A stretch of 64,000 nucleotides of DNA, from the NCBI RefSeq assembly GCF_038039535.1, contig NZ_JBBPHP010000002.1:510676-574675 (forward strand), in the 5' to 3' direction. Made by a program: the position numbers and the translations under genes. Positions 53,989 through 63,069 of this stretch are shown piece by piece (the stretch's first letter is position 1; the number at the start of each line of letters is the position of its first letter). The notes under the pieces are model-generated. The model did no database searches, had not been told where the DNA came from, and saw only the letters and a list, made by a program, of their open reading frames with translations. This DNA comes from Catalinimonas sp038039535 (lineage in GTDB: Bacteria; Bacteroidota; Bacteroidia; Cytophagales; Cyclobacteriaceae).

Positions 53989-56457
53989 TTAACTTTCCTT
54001 ACGCATATCTCTGGCACTCATCCCCAGGCTTACTAGCAGCATGAGGCTGAGTAGTATGGAGCAAACCAATGAGACTGTGCTGCCTACATAGTAAGATTGT
54101 GGCTTGAATTCAAAACGGATTGTATGCTGACCGGCGGGTATCGTAAGGCCTCTCAATATGTAGTTTACTCGCATGTGCTCCACGGGCTCATCATCAATAT
54201 AAGCCTGCCAGCCTTCGGGATAATAGATTTCTGAAAAGACTGCAAAGCTTTCCGCCGGAACATCAGCCTGATATTTCATTTCATTGGGTTCATAAGAAGT
54301 CATCTGTATGCTGCCCTGCTGACTAAAATCAGTTTGCACTATATTAAAATCTGAGGTATTTAAAATAGCAGTTTGCCCAGGATCAAAATTGTTGAGCGTT
54401 TCTATGGCTTCGTCAGCAGAACTTACTTTTTGAATGTTGCCCACCAGCCAGGCATTTCCCAGTGCCTGATCATTGATGATCACCGCATTACGTGTATCTC
54501 CGGCTTTAAAATAGCGGGCGTTAAGCATATTCAATACCTGAATATTAGTGAAATTAGTATTGCCCTGCTGTAGGCTTTGTATGGCTGAAGAGATTTCTTC
54601 GCTTAAGTGGTAGTCTATCAAATCCTGGTAGCGGCCCAGCTTGGCACCGTGATACCCACCAATTGAGGAATGAAAGTAAGAAGTAAGTGCATCGTTAAAA
54701 GGATTGCCTAAGTTCAATACACGGGCTTTTTGCTCATTTTGCTGCATGATATATTCATCGGCTTCTGTGGCAGTCATGGCAGCAAATTGGTTGCGTTCTC
54801 TCACATAATCTTCTTCGGTCAAGAAGCGCTTGCCTACCGTCCAGAGGTCAAAAGTAGAAAGAACGACGATGCTTGCTGCCAGCAAGATATAACCAAACTT
54901 ACCCTGTTTGAAGAAAAAGATCAAAGCTCCGGCCAGCAGCGATAAGATTAGCGAGCGGAAAGCATCGCCTCTGAGTAAGTCGGCACGATCATCCTGTATG
55001 GCTTCCAAAAACATTTCACCTCCCTGCTGAGCGAGGAAGCGATTATCAGAAGGGCCTTCAAAGCTAAATACTCCAGCAAACATGGTAAGCAGCAGAGCAA
55101 TTCCCAGGGGTATTCCGGCAGCCAGGAAAAAGCGTTTTTTAGTGACTTTGTTCCACTCACTTTTGAGCAAGTGTTCTACGCCCAAAAGCCCCAGCAAAGG
55201 AATACAGAGAAGCGCAATGACCATCGCCATTTCCACCGTCCTGAATTTATTGTAGCCTGGCAGAATGTCGTACAACAGATAGTTAAACGATGGAAAATAC
55301 TTGCCCCAGGTAAGCATGATTGAAAAAACCGTTGCCACAATCAACCAGATACGATGCGGCTGTGGGGCAAAGAAGCAACCTATGAAGAACAGGAAGACCA
55401 TAATAGCTCCGGCATAGGTCGGGCCGGCGGTACTGATCTTGCCCCCCCAATACGTTGGGGCGTTGGAGACGAAATTCTGAATCTGTTGACGATTGTAATT
55501 GGCGTTTTCTAATAATTCTGCAAGGTTGGAGTCCATTCCTATATTCCGGTTGCTGGCCCCTCCAGAGAAATCAGGAACAAAAAGTGTAAAAGTTTCCGAA
55601 GTGCTCAGACTATAAGCAAAAACATAATCCCTGTCCAAACCCTGACTGTTATCACCTTCTGCTTTCGTTAGCGCAGAAGGCCCTCTGGTAGAGTATTGTC
55701 CATATTGATAGGTATTCCAGATACGCGCAAAATTAGTACCTACTGCAAGCACTGCCGCCAATACCAGCAACAAAGAACGGGTGAAGAAAGGCGCTAGATT
55801 TTTATTCCGTATCGCATCTACCAGCATAGCGATCCCATAGATAATAACCGTCAGCAGCAGATAGTAGGTTATTTGCAGGTGATTACTATTGAGTTCCAGG
55901 GCAAGGGCTAAAGTGGTAAGGGTTGTGCCCCATAACAATTTTCCCCGATAGGTAAGGTGTAAACCCGCCAGCACCATCGGCATATAGGCGATGGCTTCTA
56001 TCTTCCAGATATGGCCTGCCTCCAGACTGACAATATTAAAAGTACCCAATCCATAAGCGATGGCCCCGGCTATGGCTAAGTAAGGCCGTATCCCAAAAAT
56101 TAGCAGCATGATATAAAAGCTGAGTATGCATTTAAAGATCACTTCTGCCTGCCGGGGAAGGCCAAATGAATATACATCCTGAAAGAAATGGATGATTTGC
56201 TCACCCTGGTATTTGATGTTGATCAAATAGGCAGGCATACCGCTAAACATAGAGTTGGTCCACAAAGCTTCTTCTCCCGTTCGCTCCCGATATTCTATAA
56301 TTTCCTGTCCTGATGATACACCTTGGAGCACATCATTCTGCTGGATAACCTCATTCTGAAAAAACATCGGACTGAAAAACAGGATCGTAACGATCAGAAA
56401 AACAATGACAGCGACCAAATGGGGCAGTACCTGTTTCTTAAAATCAATCTTAGGCAT
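53989..56457 (-). CDS. YfhO-family multi-pass membrane protein
   Basis: An 822-residue protein of the YfhO (PF09586) type, with about 12 membrane helices and a C-terminal periplasmic domain. Signatures are NDVLQGVSSGQEIIEYRERTGEEALWTNSMFSGMPAYL, GHIWKIEAIAYMPMVLAGL and RYFKAGDTRNAV. Members are thought to act in lipid-linked sugar transfer, but the activity is not proven. I take the ATG at 56457, because a -7-like TAAATTTG lies at 56483-56476 and would start transcription between the two candidate starts. It is the first gene of the cluster and precedes a glycosyltransferase gene by 14 bases. Confidence 0.83.
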   Translation of the reverse strand: MPKIDFKKQVLPHLVAVIVFLIVTILFFSPMFFQNEVIQQNDVLQGVSSGQEIIEYRERTGEEALWTNSMFSGMPAYLINIKYQGEQIIHFFQDVYSFGLPRQAEVIFKCILSFYIMLLIFGIRPYLAIAGAIAYGLGTFNIVSLEAGHIWKIEAIAYMPMVLAGLHLTYRGKLLWGTTLTTLALALELNSNHLQITYYLLLTVIIYGIAMLVDAIRNKNLAPFFTRSLLLVLAAVLAVGTNFARIWNTYQYGQYSTRGPSALTKAEGDNSQGLDRDYVFAYSLSTSETFTLFVPDFSGGASNRNIGMDSNLAELLENANYNRQQIQNFVSNAPTYWGGKISTAGPTYAGAIMVFLFFIGCFFAPQPHRIWLIVATVFSIMLTWGKYFPSFNYLLYDILPGYNKFRTVEMAMVIALLCIPLLGLLGVEHLLKSEWNKVTKKRFFLAAGIPLGIALLLTMFAGVFSFEGPSDNRFLAQQGGEMFLEAIQDDRADLLRGDAFRSLILSLLAGALIFFFKQGKFGYILLAASIVVLSTFDLWTVGKRFLTEEDYVRERNQFAAMTATEADEYIMQQNEQKARVLNLGNPFNDALTSYFHSSIGGYHGAKLGRYQDLIDYHLSEEISSAIQSLQQGNTNFTNIQVLNMLNARYFKAGDTRNAVIINDQALGNAWLVGNIQKVSSADEAIETLNNFDPGQTAILNTSDFNIVQTDFSQQGSIQMTSYEPNEMKYQADVPAESFAVFSEIYYPEGWQAYIDDEPVEHMRVNYILRGLTIPAGQHTIRFEFKPQSYYVGSTVSLVCSILLSLMLLVSLGMSARDMRKES

Positions 56458-56816
56458 GTGAAAAGTGATTATTTGCAAATTTAGCTTGGCAGCGAAGTTA
56501 GCATGCTACAAGAAAAGATAAATGATTATGTAGTAAAAGTTTAACCTAAGCTAATAATACTTATTGTAAAGCCTGAGGCATTAATTACCGCAATGAAAAT
56601 TTTTTTGCAGCAAGGTAGTACTGATTGCTCCTTCAACTTAGGCAGTAGAATCATTGGAGAAACAGTACTTCTGGCTCTTTTAGTAAACAAAACTTCTAGC
56701 TTTTTAAAATAAAATACTGATTTATTATCTTTAATGCTTATGATGATTGGGAATATTGTTTATTATTGAAATAATATTTCATACTTCTGTCAACCTTTGT
56801 TATTTAACTCCTCTCC
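56458..56816. other. Divergent intergenic region
   Basis: This 359-base AT-rich stretch holds the promoter of the glycan cluster (minus) and the gamma-glutamyltransferase (plus). On the minus strand TAAATTTG (56483 to 56476) matches the -7 consensus exactly. The -33 position is not clear at the usual spacing. No other feature is recognised. Confidence 0.4.
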
Positions 56817-58583
56817 ATGCTTTTTTCTGATCAATGTTGCACTTCTTTAATTAAGCTTAGTTTAATGATCATTATAAGCTTCACTCTTTTTTCATGTTCC
56901 AGTAGTGGTGCTGATAATGAAGCACAGCTCAAAGAAGTAAAACTGCCTCCCAAAGATAGTGAAGGTGAGGTGGCAGCCAACGGAATGGTAGTTACTGCCC
57001 ATCCCATTGCCACACAGATTGGCCTGGGGGTGCTGAAAAAAGGCGGCAATGCCTTTGATGCGGCTATCGCTGTCAAGTATGCGCTGGCAGTAGTGCTGCC
57101 TAAGGCCGGAAACATTGGCGGAGGAGGTTACATGGTCTATCGTACTGCCGAAGGCGAAAAAGGTGCGTTGGACTTCAGGGAAACTGCGCCTGCTCAGGCG
57201 TCGCGCGATATGTTTATGGATGAAAATGACTCGGTGATGAACCTGCAGGCCCTTTACGGACATCTTGCCGCCTGTACACCCGGCACCGTAGACGGTATGG
57301 AGCAGATTCATCAGAAGTTCGCGACTATGCCTTTTGCCGAACTGATACAGCCTGCCATAGATGTAGCCGATAGCGGCTTTGCTGTGACAGCCTACGATGC
57401 TTCTACCTTTAATGATGCTATGGATAAGTTCAGAGAATGGAATGATGCCGATATGGTTTTGATCAAAGACAGTTTGTGGAAGCAGGGAGAAAGGCTGGTA
57501 CAAAAAGACCTGGCAGCTACGCTGAGCAGAATCCGCGATGAGGGAAGGAAAGGCTTCTATGAAGGAGAAACCGCCAGTCTTATCGTGGAAGAAATGCAGG
57601 AGGGGGGAGGAATCATCTCTCTGGAAGACCTGAAAAGCTATCAGTCGGTATGGAGAGCGCCTATCCAAGGGGTGTACAGAGATAGTTTTAACATCATTTC
57701 CATGCCGCCTTCCAGCAGCGGTGGTCTCATCATCGTACAACTGCTCAAAGGTTCTGATGATTACGATCTTAAAAGCTTAGGACATAATACCTCAGAAAGC
57801 ATCCACCTCATGACTGAACTGCAAAGGAGAGCCTATGCCGACCGGGCGGAGCATATGGGCGATCTTGCTTACTACGATGTGCCTGTGGATATGCTGCTGG
57901 ACGAAGCTTATATCCGCGAACGTAATGCCAGCATTGACATGAACAGGGCAACTCCCTCCGAAGAGATCAAAGCGGGTAAGGTAGACCGCATAGAAAGCCT
58001 GGAAACTACGCATTTCTCTATCGTAGACAAGGAGGGAAATGCCGTTTCCATTACTACTACGCTGGTAGCTTACTTTGGCAACAAAGTGATGGTAGATGGG
58101 GCAGGCTTTTTTCTTAATAATGAGATGAATAACTTCAGCCTGAAGCCTGGTTTTCCCAATATCTTCGGCCTGATAGGGGGAGAAGCCAACGCCATTGCCC
58201 CCGGCAAACGTATGTTGTCCAGCATGAGCCCTACCATCGTAGAGAAAAACGGTGAGCTGTTCATGGTGCTGGGCACTCCCGGAGGTTCTACCATCATCAA
58301 CGTGATTTACCAGAACATTGTCAATGTGATAGACTACGGTATGACAATGCAGGAAGCAGTAAACGCCAAAAAAACACATTCACAATGGCTGCCCGACCGC
58401 ATCGTGATAGAAGAAGGTGCCGTGGACAGTCTGGTAGCAGAGCAACTCCAAGCAAAAGGACACGACTTACGGTTTTTTGAACAGTTGGGCAGAACGGAAG
58501 CCATATTGGTGCGGCCTGATGGAAGCCTGGAAGGAGCTGCTGATCTTAGCCGTACGGGTGATGCTAAAGCATTAGGCTATTGA
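56817..58583 (+). CDS. ggt: Gamma-glutamyltransferase lipoprotein
   Basis: A 588-residue exported gamma-glutamyltransferase that hydrolyses glutathione or moves gamma-glutamyl groups. A lipobox (FSCS) follows the signal peptide. The N-terminal chain has GMVVTAHPIATQIGLGVLKKGGNAFDAA and GNIGGGGYMVY. The processing site is the Thr397 in ETTHFSIVDKEGNAVS, the nucleophile that becomes the N-terminus of the small subunit. Later motifs are GFFLNNEMNNF and LSSMSPTIV, and GTPGGSTI. Length and motifs match the complete family. Confidence 0.93.
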   Translation: MLFSDQCCTSLIKLSLMIIISFTLFSCSSSGADNEAQLKEVKLPPKDSEGEVAANGMVVTAHPIATQIGLGVLKKGGNAFDAAIAVKYALAVVLPKAGNIGGGGYMVYRTAEGEKGALDFRETAPAQASRDMFMDENDSVMNLQALYGHLAACTPGTVDGMEQIHQKFATMPFAELIQPAIDVADSGFAVTAYDASTFNDAMDKFREWNDADMVLIKDSLWKQGERLVQKDLAATLSRIRDEGRKGFYEGETASLIVEEMQEGGGIISLEDLKSYQSVWRAPIQGVYRDSFNIISMPPSSSGGLIIVQLLKGSDDYDLKSLGHNTSESIHLMTELQRRAYADRAEHMGDLAYYDVPVDMLLDEAYIRERNASIDMNRATPSEEIKAGKVDRIESLETTHFSIVDKEGNAVSITTTLVAYFGNKVMVDGAGFFLNNEMNNFSLKPGFPNIFGLIGGEANAIAPGKRMLSSMSPTIVEKNGELFMVLGTPGGSTIINVIYQNIVNVIDYGMTMQEAVNAKKTHSQWLPDRIVIEEGAVDSLVAEQLQAKGHDLRFFEQLGRTEAILVRPDGSLEGAADLSRTGDAKALGY

Positions 58584-58598
58584 TAGGCTAAAAAATAA

Positions 58599-58630
58599 CA
58601 TAGGCTGCCTTTACGGAAAGACAACCTATG
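58599..58630. terminator. Hairpin between convergent ggt and icd
   Basis: CATAGG and CCTATG form the ends of an imperfect stem with internal CTTT/AAAG pairing around an ACG loop. It lies 16 bases after the ggt stop and 47 bases from the icd end, so it may terminate either strand. Confidence 0.55.
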
Positions 58631-58676
58631 CAGCTTGATAACAACTGAAAGAATTTTTAAGGCAAAGCCCGACACA

Positions 58677-60110
58677 TTATTGCCCCTGGCCTAATGAGTA
58701 ACCCCGTTCACCATCAAAATCGTAGAGATTTTCGGTTTTGATAACATCTATATCTTCGCCCAGCGCTTTACCCAGCAGTTCTACGATGGATTGCTTGGAA
58801 GCGGGTGTGCCGTTCTCCACTTCATAGCGGCAGCGCCAGTGATCGGTGCAGAATGTTTCTTCAAAGCCTTCCGGCCATACCTTCACCCCGCGGTTAGTAA
58901 TCATTTTGAGCTTTATCTCGCTGTTGAGCTTCACCAGCTTATCTGCCAGTTCGTTGGCATCAGCTCCCTTCCAGTCCACAAACACATCTACGCCTTTCAG
59001 CACCTTATTAGCCGCTTTTCTCCGTTGGTAAGGAGGGAGATTGAAATTCACTCCCCGGGCATACTCTACCGAATGTAGTTTTTCTGGCTTTTTGCCCAGG
59101 CGAGCAATGACTGCTTCGGCAAATTCCTGAGTCCCCACCAGAGTTTTGCTAATGTCTTTCTTGTAAATATCCAGGGTATGGATGCCTTCTTCTATTGTAC
59201 ACGACCAGGCATTCTTCACCAGCTCGGCGACTTCCTGCTGGCCGATGTGGTTGAGCATCATCACTGCCCCCCGTAGCAATCCCGAAGGGTTAGCGATATT
59301 CTTTCCGGCGATATCGGGTGCCGAACCGTGGATGGCTTCAAACATCGCACAGCTATCGCCTATATTTGCTGAGCCAGCCAGCCCTACCGAGCCGGAGATC
59401 TGGGCTGTAATGTCAGAAACCACATCTCCGTAAAGGTTGGGCATCACCACTACATCAAATCTTTCGGGTGTATCTGCCAGTCGGGCAGCTCCGATGTCAA
59501 TGATCCAGTTGTCAGCCTTGATATCAGGGTATTCCTGGGCTATTTCCTTGAACACTTTATGAAAAAGGCCATCGGTATGCTTCATGATGTTGTCCTTGGT
59601 GAAACAGCTTACCTTTTCTCGCTTATATAGGCGGGCATACTCAAAAGCGTAGCGCACAATTTTCTCGCAACCGGGCCGGGTGATCAGCTTCAGGCACTGC
59701 ACCACCTCATCGGTCTGCTGGTGTTCTATGCCAGCGTACAAATCTTCTTCATTTTCACGAATGATCACCACGTCCATCTCAGGATGTTTGGTGCTGATGT
59801 AGGGGTAAAAGCTTTTGCAGGGTCTCACATTGGCATATAAGCCCAATGCTTTTCTCATAGTTACATTCAGACTCTTGTAACCGCCTCCCTGGGGTGTGGT
59901 GATGGGTGCCTTGAGGAATACCTTGTTCCTGCGGATGCTGTCCCAGGCAGCTTTGTCAATGCCGCTGGTGTTACCCGACAGGTAAACTTTCTCTCCTATT
60001 TCAATTTCATCCCATTCAATCTGCGCCTTAGCGGCTGTTAAGATATCCATCGTGGCACTCATGATTTCGGGGCCAATGCCATCCCCTTTGGCTACGGTGA
60101 TTTTTTGCAT
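58677..60110 (-). CDS. icd: Isocitrate dehydrogenase (NADP, Thermus-type)
   Basis: A 477-residue isocitrate/isopropylmalate-family enzyme of the TCA cycle, which converts isocitrate to 2-oxoglutarate. It has KITVAKGDGIGPEI, the substrate site SLNVTMRKALGLYANVRP (Ser, Asn and Arg residues), DVVIIRENEEDLYAG, and the metal site DIGAARLAD and NLYGDVVSDITA. The extended C-terminal domain (about 340-477, YARGVNFNLPPYQRR and CTDHWRCRYEV) matches the longer form typical of Thermus-type enzymes. I took the ATG at 60110 rather than 60149, which would add 13 unrelated residues. The gene is convergent with ggt. Confidence 0.9.
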   Translation of the reverse strand: MQKITVAKGDGIGPEIMSATMDILTAAKAQIEWDEIEIGEKVYLSGNTSGIDKAAWDSIRRNKVFLKAPITTPQGGGYKSLNVTMRKALGLYANVRPCKSFYPYISTKHPEMDVVIIRENEEDLYAGIEHQQTDEVVQCLKLITRPGCEKIVRYAFEYARLYKREKVSCFTKDNIMKHTDGLFHKVFKEIAQEYPDIKADNWIIDIGAARLADTPERFDVVVMPNLYGDVVSDITAQISGSVGLAGSANIGDSCAMFEAIHGSAPDIAGKNIANPSGLLRGAVMMLNHIGQQEVAELVKNAWSCTIEEGIHTLDIYKKDISKTLVGTQEFAEAVIARLGKKPEKLHSVEYARGVNFNLPPYQRRKAANKVLKGVDVFVDWKGADANELADKLVKLNSEIKLKMITNRGVKVWPEGFEETFCTDHWRCRYEVENGTPASKQSIVELLGKALGEDIDVIKTENLYDFDGERGYSLGQGQ

Positions 60111-60318
60111 ACTCAAGCTTTTATTAGTTGATGCTGCAAAGTAAATCACAGATTTTCATATATTTTTATTTATATTTTTAATGAAAGCTATAAGGATTAT
60201 TTATGTTTTGAGATAAAAGCACAAAAGTTTGCTGAATATGAGGGAGGATAAATAAGAATAATTATCTTATTCTGAATTTATTAGAAGCGTATTTGTTAAA
60301 ATATACTGCTTATATAAT

Positions 60319-61533
60319 GTGCCGATACAAACTTTGATTCCTTTGCAAAAAGCCCCAGTAGAATTTCAAGCGGATATAGAAGCTATCAATAGCATTTCCA
60401 TCGTACCCACTTTACTTAATGTTTTATGCAGTACCACCGGAATGAGGTTTGCTGCGATTGCCCGTGTTACCGAAAGCAGATGGGTGTCATGTAGTGTACT
60501 GGATAAGATTTCTTTTGGCCTGAAGCCGGGAGAGGAGCTGGAAATAGAGACTACCTTTTGTAATGTAGTGCGTAAAAGCAACAAACCCGTGGTCATCAAC
60601 CATGTGGATAAAGATGAGCAATACAATAGTCACCCTATACCAGCCATGTATGGCTTTCAGAGTTATATCTCAGTGCCTATCATTCGCAAAGATGGTAGCT
60701 TCTTCGGTACACTTTGCTCCATTGACCCCAATCCGGCCATCGTGAATACCCCGGAAGTAATAGGTATGTTTAATTTGTATGCAGAACTTATTGCTTTTCA
60801 CCTCAGTACGATTGATCAGCTTGAAAATACAGAATTACAGCTGAAAGAAGAGCGTGAAATTGCCGAACTCCGTGAGCAGTTTATTGCCATATTGGGCCAC
60901 GACCTGCGCAATCCGGTGGCTACGACCAAAGCAAGCACTGAGCTACTGCTGGAGATGACCGATGATTCCGGCTTGAAACGGATCATTGAAGTTATTCAGG
61001 CCACGAACTTCAGGATGGAAGGCCTGATTGATAATATGCTGGATTTTGCGAGAGGACGAATGGGAGGGGGGATCACTTTGAATCCTGCACTTCATCAAGA
61101 GAGTTTAGAGGATGCCCTGAAGCAGGTAATTTCGGAAATGCAAGCTATGTCCGGTAGGCAGGTTTTTGAAACCCACATTGCAATAAAGCAGGCGGTACAA
61201 TGTGATGCGCCCCGTATCGCTCAACTTTTCTCCAATCTGCTGGGTAATGCCATTACCCACGGCGCGGCAAACAGCCCCGTCAAAGTGGATGCTTTTACTG
61301 AACATGATGAGTTTGTACTTAGGGTAAGCAATAAGGGAGATAAAATACCGGAAGCGGCTATGAAAAAGCTTTTCCATCCTTTTTCTCGTGCTGAAGTAAA
61401 GCCGGGAAAGAAGGGGCTGGGATTGGGCCTCTACATTGCTTCCGAAATTGCCCGGGCACATCAGGGAGAACTAAAGGTCAGCTCAACCGATGAGGAAACC
61501 AGCTTTAGCTTCCACATGCCGGTAAACGCGTGA
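60319..61533 (+). CDS. GAF-domain sensor histidine kinase
   Basis: A 404-residue cytoplasmic kinase. The N-terminal GAF domain (about 25-165) has FAAIARVTESRWVSCSVLDKISFG and SYISVPIIRKDGSFFGTLCSIDP. It is followed by a coiled coil, then the phosphoacceptor box FIAILGHDLRNPVATTK (His near 194) and the ATPase signatures LFSNLLGNAITHG (N box), GLGLGLYIASEIARAHQG (G box). A GTG at 60319 is the start I chose; the frame is closed upstream by a TAA at 60259. No response regulator is adjacent, so it may signal to an orphan regulator. Confidence 0.9.
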   Translation: MPIQTLIPLQKAPVEFQADIEAINSISIVPTLLNVLCSTTGMRFAAIARVTESRWVSCSVLDKISFGLKPGEELEIETTFCNVVRKSNKPVVINHVDKDEQYNSHPIPAMYGFQSYISVPIIRKDGSFFGTLCSIDPNPAIVNTPEVIGMFNLYAELIAFHLSTIDQLENTELQLKEEREIAELREQFIAILGHDLRNPVATTKASTELLLEMTDDSGLKRIIEVIQATNFRMEGLIDNMLDFARGRMGGGITLNPALHQESLEDALKQVISEMQAMSGRQVFETHIAIKQAVQCDAPRIAQLFSNLLGNAITHGAANSPVKVDAFTEHDEFVLRVSNKGDKIPEAAMKKLFHPFSRAEVKPGKKGLGLGLYIASEIARAHQGELKVSSTDEETSFSFHMPVNA

Positions 61534-61589
61534 TGTTGTTTCAGGAGAATTTCAGCAATAAATAAGCATCAAACTGATTGAATGAAGAG

Positions 61590-61755
61590 GGTGACAGGAG
61601 TCCGAAGACGAGAAACCGAAGTCCGAAGTTCGGGCTGGTGCACGACTCCTGACTTCGGTCTTCTGACTTCCTTCTTCCAACTTCCCTCTCCAGTCCTCTA
61701 ACTTCCAGCTTCCATCTTCCAACTTCCCTCTCCAGTCTTCTAACTTCCTACTTCC
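61590..61755. repeat. Heptamer satellite (CTTCCAN-type) abutting a gene end
   Basis: The stretch is made of seven-base units such as CTTCCAA, CTTCCCT, CTCCAGT and CTTCCAG. A 34-bp segment from 61673 recurs at 61715, exactly 42 bp (six heptamers) later. The upstream part (about 61598-61630) holds reverse-complement units (GAAGTCC, GAAGACG). The array ends flush with the TGA of the gene at 61756. Confidence 0.88.
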
Positions 61756-62412
61756 TCACACTTTCTGTGTCTTGACGGTGATGCCGAGGGATTCCAAAAG
61801 CTGAGGATTGTCTTTAAGCGCGATCTTGGCAATGGTACGGAACTCACTCATCCACACTTTCAGCACTTTTACCGATTGATCTCTCAGTCGGGTAGCCTCC
61901 TCGGCCTCCCCTTTGGTGAGGATGCGCTGGTTACGGGCATGCGTCACCGCTTCCACCATCGCATGGCCCTGGGCCAGCTCTTCGGCAGTAAGGCCATGCT
62001 GGCTGAGCTGAGTTACATGCTCATTGGCCTGGGCGTAGAAGTATCGGGCCTGCATGGGCCACACATTGATCTTCTTGGACACCCGTTTGATGTTGAACTG
62101 CTCCAGGATAAGCGGCTCTTTGCGGAAAGCGAACTTCACCGTAGCCACATGGTCCATGAAAGTCTCCCGGGCCTGCTGTTCATTGGTTTTCAGCTGCGCC
62201 GCCACCGAGCTTTTCTCTCCGTACTTCTGGGTTTTCTGGGTGTGGAGGAAGCTGGCATTGTTCAGCAAGGTATCTCCTTCCTGCATACGCTTCGGGCTGA
62301 AGCCGTGCATGCCCATACGCTTCAGTATCTCCGGCTTGGCGTTAGTATTCTGTAGATAGGTTTGCGCCTGGGCGAAGAGGGCGGAGATGATGGCATTATT
62401 ATTTTCTTTCAT
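61756..62412 (-). CDS. Hypothetical protein (218 aa)
   Basis: I do not recognise this protein. It is helical, charged and soluble, with no signal peptide or membrane segment. It has repeated Ala-, Glu- and Lys-rich helices and a MHGFSPKRMQEGDTLL motif near residue 40. The ATG at 62412 is preferred; the upstream in-frame start at 62541 adds 43 residues of low-quality sequence. The stop codon is flush with the heptamer satellite, and array 3 lies upstream. It appears monocistronic. Confidence 0.6.
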   Translation of the reverse strand: MKENNNAIISALFAQAQTYLQNTNAKPEILKRMGMHGFSPKRMQEGDTLLNNASFLHTQKTQKYGEKSSVAAQLKTNEQQARETFMDHVATVKFAFRKEPLILEQFNIKRVSKKINVWPMQARYFYAQANEHVTQLSQHGLTAEELAQGHAMVEAVTHARNQRILTKGEAEEATRLRDQSVKVLKVWMSEFRTIAKIALKDNPQLLESLGITVKTQKV

Positions 62413-63069
62413 CACATTTTGGGTTATTGTATAGAGCAAATTAGGATGAAAATCTATCATAACATTACGGGATGTTGAGGTATTATTACGCATGTAATTG
62501 AAAGCATAAGCATGCAAAAATGTACAATCTGAGGTGATCAAGGCAGAAATGTCACTGGCTTATTTTTGAAAAAGTGTCATGACTCCACGTCCACCGCACA
62601 TTTGTCAGTAAAAAAGTAAAGCGACCTTACGTCCACCGCATTTTTTGCGAAGAAAAAGTGCCTCAACCATGGGGTGACAAGACTTTTTATAGCAAAAAAG
62701 TATCACCTAAGCGGTGACATGGCGTATTTTCTTGCCAAAAAGTCTACCCACCCCACAGTTGCAAGGCATTTTCTTATGAAAAAGAGTAGTGATAGTGTTG
62801 AGGTAGGACTTTGGGGAAGGAGTAAGAGGCTCAACAGCTGTGAGGAAGCTGATGAGTGGCTGAGTAAAACACAGGATAAAGAAATTCAAGAAAAACTCAC
62901 AAAAATTCATTACTTTAGTTATATGTGTAAATACCTTTTTGCTTTGGTATATTACTGCTATAATGAAATTGAAGTTTTATAGATCAGGATAAGGCTTCAC
63001 CCTAGCTAAGTAGGAAGCAAAGCTAAAACTTCGTTAGGCTGGTAGGAGGATGAGAACAATTAAAAATAA
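62413..63069. other. Intergenic region dominated by array 3
   Basis: This 657-base interval holds array 3 and little else. A 102-codon frame starting with GTG at 62674 runs through the array (see findings), but I do not call it a gene. No tRNA, terminator or clear promoter is visible outside the array. Confidence 0.5.
62569..62820. repeat. Array 3: six copies of a diverged 42-bp repeat
   Basis: The G of an AAAAAG tract occurs at 62574, 62616, 62658, 62700, 62742 and 62784, exactly 42 bp apart each time. Each unit has AAAAAG(T), a GC-richer core of about 15-18 bp (for example ACGTCCACCGCA or TCACCTAAGCGG), and a T-tract (TTTTCTT or TTTTTAT) before the next A-tract. The six units differ in their cores but keep the tract positions. 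Confidence 0.85.

Noticed and set aside
56892..57740. 282-codon minus-strand frame in ggt
   Set aside because: It overlaps the catalytic ggt frame and has low-complexity composition.
62413..63069. Insertion sequence remnant in the array 3 interval
   Set aside because: No transposase motif or terminal inverted repeats of an insertion sequence could be found.
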